Below, piece by piece: positions 45,656-54,182 of a DNA stretch of 64,000 bases. The notes under the pieces are model-generated. The model did not search any database, had not been told where the DNA came from, and saw only the letters and a list, made by a program, of their open reading frames with translations. The position numbers and the translations under genes were made by a program. Where the stretch lies: positions 490,618 through 554,617 of the forward strand of contig CAVQVM010000019.1 of the NCBI GenBank assembly GCA_963717085.1, given 5' to 3'. Source of the stretch: DASQUK01 sp963717085. Lineage in GTDB: Bacteria > Actinomycetota > Acidimicrobiia > Acidimicrobiales > VFJN01. Positions within the stretch are counted from its first letter, which is position 1. Each line of letters opens with the position of its first letter.

Positions 45656-47094
45656 ATGGACGAGCGGGAGCAGCAGCGCAAGATCCGGCACCGGTTGGCG
45701 GTGTTGTGCCACGCGGAGGAGGTGTCGGGGAATGTGGCGGCGACTTGTCGCTACTACGGGATCAGCCGGCCGACCTTCTACAAGTGGCGGCACCAGTACG
45801 AGGAGTTCAGTGAGGAGGCTTGAGGGATCGCTCGAGCCGGCCTCGGACGTGTCCGCATCAACCGACGGCGAGGTGGTCGGCACGATCGTGTGCTTGCGGC
45901 AGAACTACCACTTCGGGCCGGCGAAGATCTCGATGTACCTGGCCCGCTATCACGACGTCGCCGTGAGCCGGTCGGGGTGTGGCGCATCCTCAAGCGTCTC
46001 GACATGAACCGGCTCCCCACCTCGCAGCGCTACAGCGTCATGAGCGCCGCTGGAAACGCTACGAGAAGCAGCTCCCCGGCCACCGGGTGCAGGTCGACGT
46101 GAAGTTCATCGAGCCGCTGACCAGCAGCGCCGGTTCGGCCGGCCGCAAGAAGCGCTACTACCAGTTCACCGCCATCGATGACTGCACCAGGATCCGGGTG
46201 CTGCGCATCTACGACCGCAACACCCAAAGGAGCTCGATCCAGTTCATCGACTACGTGCTGGCCAAGCTGCCCTTCGCAGTCGAGGCGGCCAGACCGACAA
46301 CGGCGCCGAGTTCCAGGGTGGCTTCCACTGGCACCTGCTCGACCGCGGGATCGGCCACCACTACATCAAGCCCAAGACCCCCCGGCTCAACGGCAAGGTT
46401 GAGTTCCCCCCGCATCGACGACGAGGAGTTCTACCAGCTACTCGACGGGGTCGTCATCGACGCGTGGCCTTGGACAACGGTGGCGTCGTGGTGCTCGCCG
46501 ATGGCGAACCCCGGGAGCCGGCGGGACGCCAGGTCCAAGACGGTGGCCAGGTACAGCTTGCCCTCGTCGGTGGGGATCTCGGTCAGGTACCCGCACCACC
46601 GCTGGTCGATCGCCTCGGCACTGAACTCTCGCTTGACTAGGTCGGGGATCGGTGCGGCCGCCTTGTCGGAGCGGGTGAAGCGATCGGCGCTTGCGTTTCG
46701 GGCAGCGGCCCCTGCAGACCCTGGCGGGCCATCGAGGCCGCCACCGTCTTCTTCGATACACGCCAGCCGGCCTCGACCAGGTCCTCCCACACCCTGGGCG
46801 ACCCGTAGGTGCCCGGCGAAACGCCCGAGTCGTCGAAGGACGTCTTCACCGCAGCGTCCAGCTCGGCCCGCCGAGCCTGACGGGGCGTCGGGGGCCGGTC
46901 TCACCACTTGTAGAAGGGTGGACTCGTGGCACATCGAGCGCCCGGCAGGACACCGCGTGGGGAAACGCCCAGGTGTTCAACCAGAAGCTCCAGGAGTGGG
47001 AGGACTTCTACAACTTCAACCGACCCCACGGCGGCCTCGACGGCCAAACCCCCTACGACCGACTAAGGCAAAGACCACCAAGGCCCCGGCGTAA
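45656..47094 (+). pseudogene. DDE transposase (IS481-like), frameshifted and interrupted
   Basis: The N-terminal HTH (RHRLAVLCHAEEVSGNVAA, YYGISRPTFYKWRHQY), then in other frames GPAKISMYLARYHDVAVSRS, HRVQVDVKFIEPLTSSAG with the first catalytic Asp, YYQFTAIDDCTRIRVLRIYD, a degraded TDNGAEFQGGF, and IDDEEFYQLLDGVVID. It resumes after the inserted fragment as QVFNQKLQEWEDFYNFNRPH then GGLDGQTPYDRL. At least three frameshifts are present. Confidence 0.78.
46465..46968 (-). pseudogene. IS3-family OrfB fragment inserted in the transposase
   Basis: The minus strand encodes GVSPGTYGSPRVWEDLVEAG, WRVSKKTVAASMARQGLQG and, in another frame, VKREFSAEAIDQRWCGYLTE then GKLYLATVLDLASRRLPGFA and IGEHHDA. 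Like the IS3 remnant at 36 kb it stops before the second catalytic Asp. Host coding sequence resumes on both sides. Confidence 0.75.
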
Positions 47095-47240
47095 GGCGCC
47101 TACGTCAGCTGCACAGCGTCGAGCGCGCACACCCAGTGGTGCGTCTTGCCGATATCCACCCCGACTCACGCCGTTTCCTGTGCTGCTGCCACGCGCTTGA
47201 CCCCTTCCGACCGGTTCCGATGTCCAGTTCACAAACCCTG

Positions 47241-47946
47241 CGAGCACCCCGCTGACGCATCCGTAACCAGCGACCAAGCGCACATCTCAATCAGCAGCCA
47301 GGGCACCCCGGAGGATCAGGCGGACATTCCCAGTTAGCGACCAAAGCGCAAGGCGACCTCGGCCACACCCGACCCTCCGGGGCGATCCACACCCTTACGA
47401 AAGGAGACCTGATCTTCGGCAAAGCCATGAGCGCGATCGCGACGCTCGTAACACTCCATTGGAAGTCACCATCAGAGGCGCTCGACGAAGCCGTTGCGAT
47501 GACCGCCTGAGACCACAGCCGATCTCGCGCACTCTGCGAATACGCGGAACGCGCCAGAACGCGAGCACAGATCATCGCCAGAACGTCGGGCCGTCGCGCC
47601 GTGGGGATAGCGCCAGATCGGCGGCTCGGAGCAGCCTGACCGGCGGGCTACCCGACCGGATCAACCTGATGCGACCTCAGCTTCGCCATTCGGGGTTGAG
47701 CGCCGAGGGCGTGTCAGCGTGAGACTCGTGCTCGGCGACCGGCACGGGCCGGTGTCGGTGGCTCATGTGGTCTTCGACTCGGCCGCCCCACCTCCAGGTC
47801 GTCCGCATCACGTGGCAGCCCAGGTGCCGGTTGGGGTCCAGCTTGGCCGGCCCCGCCGCCATCGTCACATGACCGCGGCTGAGCGGCTGACCTGCGGCGC
47901 GGGCGCCATCTCACCGGGTCTGACCGCGCTGGGTACCGTCGGCGTG
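47241..47946. other. No supported gene
   Basis: About 700 bp between the insertion sequence and the SagB-like gene. A sequence near 47518-47560 (AGCCGATCTCGCGC ... TACGCGGAACGCGCC) weakly resembles the dispersed repeat. A possible 28-residue peptide after an AAAGGAG near 47400 is too small to call. Confidence 0.45.
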
Positions 47947-49491
47947 ATGGCGCAGAACGATCGCGAGATGACCCGCCTGTTCCACGACGCCACCAAGCAC
48001 ACAGTCGAGAGCGTCCACGCGAGCGGGCACTTCCTCGACTTCGCCAACATGCCGCTCCCGCTGAAGCACTACCCGGACCTCGAGCCGATCCCCCTGCCGG
48101 TCGACCTACCGGAGCGGGACGCGCCGGCGGTCGAGGTGCTCTCCGGGCGCGTGGACGCCGCGCCGGGGCCGTGGGGGCTCCCGGAGCTGACCCGTGTGCT
48201 GTTCTTCTCGGCAGGGGTGACGCGCCGGGCGCGGCTGGTCGGTGGGCGGCCGATCTTCCTGCGGGCCGCCGCCTCGGCCGGCGCGCTCTACCCCATAGAG
48301 GTTTACGTGGTCTGTGGCGACCTGCCGGGCCTGCCGGCTGGCGTCTACCACTTCAATCCGGTCGAGTTCGCCCTGCGGCGGCTCCGCGATGGCGACCACC
48401 GGCTGTTCCTGGCGCGGGCCGCCGCCGACGGGGCCATCGAAGGCGCACCTACGACCCTGGTCCTCTCCGGCATCCCGTGGCGCACCACCTGGAAGTACGG
48501 AGAGCGCGGCTACCGACACCTCTTCTGGGATTCCGGCGCCGTCCTGGCGAACTGCTTGGCGGTCACCGAGGCCGCCGGCATCACGTCGCGGGTGCTCACC
48601 GGCTTCGTCGACGACGACGTATCCCACCTCCTCGCTATCGGCTCACCCGAGGAATACCCGCTCGTGATCGTGCCGCTGGCGGGCGGTCCCGGAGCTCGAC
48701 CACCCGCGGCGGCCGATCGGCCCCCCGCCATCGACCACCGCGTCCACCCGCTCTCTGCCTCCCCACACCACCACACCGGGATGGCAGCGGTGCACCGGGC
48801 GGGCGTCCTAACCGATACCGACGAGGTGCCGGGGTGGCGCACCGCGGCCGCGCAGCTCGGCACGCCGGCGACTCGGGAGGTCCCTGTCTCGCCGGGCGGT
48901 CGGGGCACGCTCGAGGATGTCATCGTGCGCCGGGGCTCCACTCGCCGCTATGCACGCGACCCGGTCGGCGAGGACGCGCTGCGCTGGGGGCTTGCAGTGG
49001 CAGCCCGTCCCCTTCCCGCAGACTTCGCCGGAGCGGGGCGCACGCTGCTCGAGCACTTCCTCACGGTCCACGCCGTCGAAGGTGTCGCACCGGGCATCTA
49101 CCGCTGGGTGCAAGGCAACCTGGAGCAGATCGAGCAGGGGACATTCCGTCACCAAGCGGCTCACCTCTGTCTCGATCAGCCGCTCGGCGGCGACTGTGCC
49201 TTCGACGCCTTCCATTGCGCCGCGCTCGGCGTCGTCATCGAGCGAAGTGGTGCCCGCGGCTACCGGTCGGCCCTGCTCGAAGCGGGCACCGCCATGGGCC
49301 GCCTCCAACTCGCTGCCAACGCGCTCGCCGACGGCGCCAGCGGCATCACCTTCTACGACGACGAGGTGTCCGCCTTCCTCCGAACCCAAGCGTCCCCGAT
49401 GCTGGTCACCACCGTGGGCGTACCCGACTACCGGCCCCGCCCTGGCAAACGCCCCGCCGAGATGCAGCCACTACGAGTCCAGCTCACCTAA
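47947..49491 (+). CDS. SagB-type dehydrogenase, two nitroreductase domains
   Basis: 514 residues from ATG 47947. N-terminal SHASGHFLDFANMPLPLKHY-like segment (VHASGHFLDFANMPLPLKHY) is typical of SagB/ThcOx family starts. Domain 1 (about 55-250) has FLRAAASAGALYPIEVYVVC and FWDSGAVLANCLAVTEAAGI; domain 2 (about 310-505) has VIVRRGSTRRYARDPV, LLEAGTAMGRLQLAANAL and GITFYDDEVSAFL. It binds FMN and, in azoline-forming clusters, oxidises azolines to azoles. Neither a cyclodehydratase nor a precursor peptide gene is seen nearby, so the actual role is open. Confidence 0.88.
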   Translation: MAQNDREMTRLFHDATKHTVESVHASGHFLDFANMPLPLKHYPDLEPIPLPVDLPERDAPAVEVLSGRVDAAPGPWGLPELTRVLFFSAGVTRRARLVGGRPIFLRAAASAGALYPIEVYVVCGDLPGLPAGVYHFNPVEFALRRLRDGDHRLFLARAAADGAIEGAPTTLVLSGIPWRTTWKYGERGYRHLFWDSGAVLANCLAVTEAAGITSRVLTGFVDDDVSHLLAIGSPEEYPLVIVPLAGGPGARPPAAADRPPAIDHRVHPLSASPHHHTGMAAVHRAGVLTDTDEVPGWRTAAAQLGTPATREVPVSPGGRGTLEDVIVRRGSTRRYARDPVGEDALRWGLAVAARPLPADFAGAGRTLLEHFLTVHAVEGVAPGIYRWVQGNLEQIEQGTFRHQAAHLCLDQPLGGDCAFDAFHCAALGVVIERSGARGYRSALLEAGTAMGRLQLAANALADGASGITFYDDEVSAFLRTQASPMLVTTVGVPDYRPRPGKRPAEMQPLRVQLT

Positions 49492-49712
49492 GCCGCGCGA
49501 CGGTCGAACCCGTCCGCCTGCCAGCGGGCCCGGAACCATCTGCAGACACGAGCGCCCCAACGGCACACCCGATGGACACCCCCCTCCGTCGAGCATTCTG
49601 GGGACAGCCGCGGTGAGCACCGATCGCCGGTTCCGCGTGCGTCTTCCAACGGCTCGCCGCGCTTTCTGTCTGGCCGTCGGACGAACGATCTGGGTGTCTC
49701 GATCTGAGCGCG

Positions 49713-49770
49713 CGTTCTGGCGCGGATCGCGTATACGACGCCGGCGCGGATCGGCAGATATGGCGCGCGG
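49713..49770 (-). repeat. Dispersed palindromic repeat, copy 9 (short)
   Basis: On the minus strand: CGCGCCATATCTGCCGATCC then GCGCCGGCGTCGTATACG, ending CCGCGCCAGAACGCGCGC. It overlaps the 3' flank of the DUF1059 gene. Confidence 0.6.
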
Positions 49771-50007
49771 TCAGTCCGCGGGGAGTGCGGCGAAGTTCCG
49801 TTTGGCGGCGCGGTACCAGCCCATCCCTGAGATCGGGTGCTTCCAGCGGCCCTTCATCTCTTTGAGGGCGGGAGCGTGCGCGGTGTCCCCAGCGGCGACC
49901 ATCTCGTTGAGATGCCGGTCTTGGGCCTTGATGACCTCGTCGGCAGTTTGACCTTGGTGTTGGTGGTCGCATGGCCCACCGAGTTGCTTGCATGTCATCG
50001 TTTTCAT
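49771..50007 (-). CDS. DUF1059 family small protein
   Basis: 78 residues: MTCKQLGGPCDHQHQGQTAD carries the paired Cys/His of the DUF1059 family, followed by IKAQDRHLNEMVAAGDTAH and MGWYRAAKRNFAAL. Possibly metal-binding; function unknown. A self-contained single-gene unit between a repeat and the next divergent gene. Confidence 0.85.
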   Translation of the reverse strand: MKTMTCKQLGGPCDHQHQGQTADEVIKAQDRHLNEMVAAGDTAHAPALKEMKGRWKHPISGMGWYRAAKRNFAALPAD

Positions 50008-50136
50008 CAGCCACTGCTCTCTTCACGAGTTTCGCGATCTGGAGGTGGACGGCCGCCGGCCAGCCGATCCTCGGTACAGATTGCGTCGTGCTCGAACCTA
50101 GGGGCAACGTCGTCCGCATCACGCAGGGATAGGACA

Positions 50137-50577
50137 TTGACCGCCGAGACCTTCCGCTCCACCGTCGTGCCCGCCGGCAACGCAACCGGCGTCGAGGTGC
50201 CCGCCGAGATCGTCGGCGCACTCGGGGAGGGAAAGCGACCAAAGGTCGCGATCACCATCAACGGCCACACGTGGCGCAGCCGCGTCGCGTCGAAGGGCGG
50301 GCGGTACCTGGTCGGCATCAGCGCAGCGAACCGCGCCGCGGCTGGCATCGACGAAGGAGACGAGATCGAGGTGACGCTCGAACTCGACACCGAACCTCGC
50401 GAGGTGGACGAGCCAGCCGACCTGAAGGTCGCCCTCGACGCGGCCCCGACAGTCCGTGCCGCCTTCGACCGGCTCCCGTTCGGCCTCCGACGCAAGCACG
50501 TCAACGACATCGAGGCCGCGAAAACCGCGCAGACACGCGAGCGACGAATCGAGCGCTTAGTGGAGTCGCTTCGGTGA
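50137..50577 (+). CDS. DUF1905/YdeI-like (OmpD-associated) protein
   Basis: 146 residues from TTG 50137. The N-terminal DUF1905 beta-barrel (RSTVVPAGNATGVEVPAEIV, VAITINGHTWRSRVASKGGR, YLVGISAANRAAAGI) is followed by the YdeI helical tail (DLKVALDAAPTVRAAFDRLP, INDIEAAKT-like HVNDIEAAKTAQTRERRIER). The combined domain order is that of bacteriocin-protection YdeI/OmpD-associated proteins; the biochemical role is unknown. Confidence 0.88.
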   Translation: MTAETFRSTVVPAGNATGVEVPAEIVGALGEGKRPKVAITINGHTWRSRVASKGGRYLVGISAANRAAAGIDEGDEIEVTLELDTEPREVDEPADLKVALDAAPTVRAAFDRLPFGLRRKHVNDIEAAKTAQTRERRIERLVESLR

Positions 50578-50690
50578 GGACGCTGGGCTGCGCTCGTCGA
50601 CTCAAAGCCCGAGCTCCCGGCCTCCCGGCTCACCCCGTGCTCTTCGAGCTCCGACGCACCGAGCATCGCGGAACCTAGGTGGGACGACAC

Positions 50691-50752
50691 GCGCACCGAT
50701 TGCCCGGACCGCGCTCGGGCTGCCAGCGGGGCCGGTGGTTCAGATCGCCGGG
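50691..50752 (-). repeat. Dispersed palindromic repeat, copy 10
   Basis: Plus-strand reading GCGCACCGATTGCCCGGACC, GCGCTCGGGCTGCCAGCGGG, then TTCAGATCGCCGG: an inverted copy close to copies 5b and 8. It lies about 270 bp before the broken IS110 transposase. Confidence 0.7.
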
Positions 50753-50994
50753 GTGCGAGGTCGGCAGGGATGATTCGTGTGACCGTTTCGGTGGTCGTCG
50801 AGGAAGCGGGCAGGGGTTTCGCTCACTGGGTCTGACTCTGTGATGGGCCAGATCGCTTTGGTGTCGGTGATCTGACCTGTCGGCCGAGTGAGTGGGGCGC
50901 TGTCCGAGGCACGACCGGTCGGGTGAACGTGACTGAAGAGGCGCCTGTGCGACCAGGCCTGCTCCCTGTCTTGTCCAGCGTCCCGGCCGTGCGT

Positions 50995-51026
50995 GCCACC
51001 CCATCCAGGTCAGAAGAATGGGTGGC
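50995..51026 (+). promoter_or_regulatory. Hairpin directly before the IS110 transposase start
   Basis: GCCACCC (50995-51001) pairs perfectly with GGGTGGC (51020-51026), immediately upstream of the ATG at 51027. An equivalent hairpin precedes the intact IS110 transposase (62114-62150). Confidence 0.6.
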
Positions 51027-52112
51027 ATGTCCACCATCGCAGATGGCGACGACCTGCGTGTCGTGGCCGGTGTCGACACCCACAAGGACGTCCATGTCGC
51101 GGTCGTGGGCGACGGAGGTGGGCCGGCTGGGGGACACGGCGTCGTTGGTAGCCACGGCGCGCGGCGACCGGAACCTGACCGGCTGGGTCACCAGCTTGGG
51201 GGAGGTGGGGGCGATCGGGGTCGAAGCCACGGGCTCGTGGGGTGCGGGACTGTCCCGGCATCTGCGTGCCCGGGGGCCCAGCGTGATCGAGGTCAACAAG
51301 GCTGAACCGTCACACCCGGCGACGTCGCGGCACGACCGACCCGATCGATGCCGAGGCGGCGGCACGAGCGGTCCTCGCCGGCGACGCCACCGCCACACCC
51401 AACGCCGGCGACGGTCCCGTCGAGGCGCTGCGCCAGCTCCGAGTCGCTCGAGCCGGTGCCACGAAGGCCCGCACCGCGGCGGCCAACCAGTTCCACAGCA
51501 TCTGTGACACCGCCCCCGACGCCGTCCGCGGCCAGCCTCGGCGGGCTCGGCACCCGAACCAAGATGACCGCCGCCGGCCGCTACCGGGCGGGTGATCCGC
51601 TCACCCCCACCAGTGCGGCCAAGACGGCGCTGCGTTCCATCGCCCGGCGCGGGGCTGGCCTCGATACCGAGATCCGCGCCCTGGACCGCGCCATCCACAC
51701 CATCCTCGACACCATCGCCGCGCCCCTGCTGGCCCGCCACGACCTCGGCTACGAGACCGCCGGCTCCCTGCTGTGCGCCGCCGGTGACAACCCCGACCGG
51801 CCAGCCACCCAAGCCAGCTCCGCGGCGCTCTGCGGCACCTCACCAGTCCCGGTGTCATCCGGGCGAACCAACCGGCACCGCCTCAACCGCGCCGGTGACC
51901 GACAAGCCAACGCCGCCCTATGGCGCATCGTCATCGTCCGCCTCCCAAGCCGCCACGCCCCCACGATCGACCACCTCGAGCGACCCGTCAGTGCCGGGAA
52001 CTCCAAACGCGACGCCATCCGCTGCCTCAACCGCTACCTCGCCCGCGAGCTCTACAACGACATCCAAACCATCGTGACCACCACCCAACCACGATCAGAA
52101 ATCGCTGCTTGA
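51027..52112 (+). pseudogene. IS110-family transposase, multiply frameshifted
   Basis: Starts MSTIADGDDLRVVAGVDTHK then DVHVAVV (RuvC-like DEDD motif). Frames change at about 51115 (GDTASLVATARGDRNLTGWV, AIGVEATGSWGAGLSRHL), about 51300 and 51530. The C-terminal Transposase_20 part is intact (HDLGYETAGSLLCAAGDNPD, ALCGTSPVPVSSGRTNRHRL, NRAGDRQANAALWRIV). It keeps its 5' hairpin and flanking region but cannot make a full protein. Confidence 0.85.
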
Positions 52113-52142
52113 CCCCAAGAGGCGCATCAGATCCGGCGGGGT

Positions 52143-52361
52143 TCACCTACCCGCTTGGTGCTCCTCCAGCCATGCTCGGATCTCGGGCTCGTCCTCAGCG
52201 AAGACGAGCAGCGCACTGTTGCCGAGCGCGAAGAAGCCGCCTGTTTCTGGGTGCTCGTTTCGGACCAGCTCAACTCGGAAGCCGTGAGACCGGAGCGACT
52301 GAGCGATCAGCTCCGCATCGAGCAATGAGTTCCCCAACTCGATCCGGATGACCTCAGACAC
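52143..52361 (-). CDS. DUF2007-like putative signal-transducing protein
   Basis: 72 residues: IRIELGNSLLDAELIAQSLR, SHGFRVELVRNEHP, then SALLVFAEDEPEIRAWLEEH. This fold (PF09413-like, ferredoxin-like) is small and widespread; function unknown. It is followed upstream by a repeat copy. Confidence 0.78.
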   Translation of the reverse strand: MSEVIRIELGNSLLDAELIAQSLRSHGFRVELVRNEHPETGGFFALGNSALLVFAEDEPEIRAWLEEHQAGR

Positions 52362-52420
52362 TGGTGACCTCCGAGATTCGTGTTGCTTCTACGGCTGCCG
52401 AGCGGCAGGCCGAAGTGAGC

Positions 52421-52500
52421 CACCAGTACAGATTGCCCGAACCGCGCACCCCGCGCGTGTCGCGCCGCCGGCACAGAACGACGCCGCCCGAGGTCGGCAG
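52421..52500 (-). repeat. Dispersed palindromic repeat, copy 11
   Basis: Plus-strand reading CAGATTGCCCGAACCGCGCA, CGCGCCGCCGGCACAGAACG, ACGCCGCCCGAGGTCGGCAG: inverted relative to copies 1-8, with the GTCGTTCTGTGC core recognisable on the minus strand. Confidence 0.65.
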
Positions 52501-52751
52501 CTCTGTCGCGGTGGGTGCTGTCCCGGATCATCGCTTATCGGGGCTACGCGGGGCGGGGTCGGCACGTCCGGTCGCACCTCGCAGTCGAGGTAGCCGGACG
52601 CACGGGTGCCCCGGGGGTCCACGAGAAGCAGGTCGTGGTCGTGACCGTACGAACCGGCCGTGCCGCGGTTGATACGAACGATTGATAGGGGTCCGCACGA
52701 CGGGCGGTCGGGGGCTGGCTGCATTCAACCGGGTCACTGCGGCGGATGGGA

Positions 52752-53162
52752 TCACGCCCTGGAACGCTCGCTCCGGGCGGGTGTCACGTCGGGAACAAAG
52801 GTTTCCGGGGACGCGACCCGGGGATCGTCGGCAGAGCACTCCAGCGTGGTGCCCGGGGTGAAGAACATCTCGACCACGTCGTGGGCGTCGGTGTGCCGGT
52901 GCCAATGACCTTTGGGCACGACGACGAACTGGCTAGCGGTCAGCGGCAAATGATGTCGGTCGGCGGTGGTGAGGATCTCCACGGTGACGCTGCCCTCCAG
53001 GACCATGAGCAGCTCGTCGGTGTCGGGGTGGAGTTCCCAGTCGGACTGGTCGCCCTGGTCGCCGTAGTACATGCAGAACGCGCCGTCGTTGAACGGGGCG
53101 AGCTCCTGGAAGTCGAAGGCTGCAAGGTTCCTGGCGATGGCGATGGGGTCGTGGATACGCAT
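52752..53162 (-). CDS. Cupin domain protein
   Basis: 136 residues with a single cupin barrel: DWELHPDTDELLMVLEGSVT (first motif, His and Glu ligands), then VVVPKGHWHRHTDAHD (second motif His). The N-terminus MRIHDPIAIARNLAAFDFQE is typical of small ligand-sensing cupins. It is translated 19 bp downstream of the AraC-family gene, on the same strand, so it is probably under the same promoter. Confidence 0.85.
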   Translation of the reverse strand: MRIHDPIAIARNLAAFDFQELAPFNDGAFCMYYGDQGDQSDWELHPDTDELLMVLEGSVTVEILTTADRHHLPLTASQFVVVPKGHWHRHTDAHDVVEMFFTPGTTLECSADDPRVASPETFVPDVTPARSERSRA

Positions 53163-53181
53163 GGCCCCACTCTCACCGACC

Positions 53182-54045
53182 TCAGGCGCGGCCGTCTTGG
53201 AAGAATGTTCGGTATCCCGGCCAGGCGACGTCGTCCACCGCCAGCCACGGCGCGCCGGCCACGGCGGTGGGCGTCGCCCCCGTGAAGGACAGGACGTCTC
53301 GGTGGAGGTGGGACTGGTCGGCATAACCGCCTTCGACGGCGACCTGGGCTGCGCTGAGGCCGGCGGCCAGATGGTGAGCGGCGTGATCGAAGCGGACCAG
53401 CCGGGCCGCGCGCTTGGGAGAGAGGCCGATCTGGGAGCGGAACCGGGACCACAGGCGCGTCCGGCTCCATCCGGTCTCGAGGGCCAGCTCGTCAACTCTG
53501 ACCCGACCGCGGCTGGCGACGATGCGCTCCCACGCCCGGGCCACCTCCGGATCGACTGACGGGCCCGCCTCGTACCGGCGAAAGACCATGGCGTCGGCGA
53601 TCGCGAAGCGCTCGTCCCACGACGGAGCCTCACGGAGCTGATCCCGGACCCGTGCGGCGTCCCGGCCAAACACCTCCTCCAGGCTGACCACGGCGTGGCC
53701 GAGCTCCGCAGGGGAGGCACCCAGCGCCGCGTGGGCGACCACCGGCGACAGGCGCACCTGCAGGCACTCGATGCCCTCGCCACGGACCTGGAGGCCGCCG
53801 AACGCGAGCCCGGCGATGACGCAGCCCTGATGTTCGCGGCCGGCGGCGTGGTCGATGACAAGCCGGCCGGCGCCGAACTCTATGACCAGCGTGACGGCGG
53901 AATGCGGCACCGCCCGGAGCTCGAAGGGCGCCGTGCTGCAGTCGCGGAACCCCGCCATGCTCACGCCTGGTACCCGCCCAGGCCGCGACGGTCGCGCGAT
54001 GTCCCACACGGGCGTCATGGCACCCTCGAGCGAGCCGAATCGCAT
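53182..54045 (-). CDS. AraC family transcriptional regulator
   Basis: 287 residues. The N-terminal half is a cupin-like ligand domain (PHSAVTLVIEFGAGRLVI), and the C-terminal AraC HTH pair reads VRVDELALETGWSRTRLWSR, FRSQIGLSPKRAARLVRFDH and VAVEGGYADQSHLHRDVLSF. It presumably regulates itself with the cupin gene, and possibly the divergent amidase gene (138 bp away). Confidence 0.88.
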   Translation of the reverse strand: MRFGSLEGAMTPVWDIARPSRPGRVPGVSMAGFRDCSTAPFELRAVPHSAVTLVIEFGAGRLVIDHAAGREHQGCVIAGLAFGGLQVRGEGIECLQVRLSPVVAHAALGASPAELGHAVVSLEEVFGRDAARVRDQLREAPSWDERFAIADAMVFRRYEAGPSVDPEVARAWERIVASRGRVRVDELALETGWSRTRLWSRFRSQIGLSPKRAARLVRFDHAAHHLAAGLSAAQVAVEGGYADQSHLHRDVLSFTGATPTAVAGAPWLAVDDVAWPGYRTFFQDGRA

Positions 54046-54182
54046 CCCACCAGGCTACAAACCGCGTCCGTCCGTCACGCCGCGACATTCGTCCAAGACC
54101 CGGCCGGCACCGCGCTGAGACGCTCCTTTCCATCGGTCGGACGCCGCCGGGCGTCCCCACACACGAACCGGGAGGACAACGC

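Larger units (their letters stand above)
45591..47240 (+). mobile_element. Insertion sequence (IS481-like) with nested IS3-family fragment
   Basis: The left end carries TTTGATGTGGAACTGACGG (about 45594-45613). An imperfect inverted copy (CCGATGTCCAGTTCACAAAC) is at about 47218-47237, giving probable ends. The internal transposase gene is frameshifted and split by a 500-bp piece of an IS3-family element on the minus strand. Boundaries are approximate. Confidence 0.65.

Noticed and set aside
24767..52500. Calling the palindromic repeats integron attC sites
   Set aside because: The canonical attC core motifs (RYYYAAC and GTTRRRY) were not found at the repeat ends and no integron integrase is seen, and gene orientation relative to the repeats is not constant.
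24767..52500. CRISPR array
   Set aside because: Repeat copies are hundreds to thousands of bases apart, imperfect, and enclose genes; there are no regular spacers and no cas genes.
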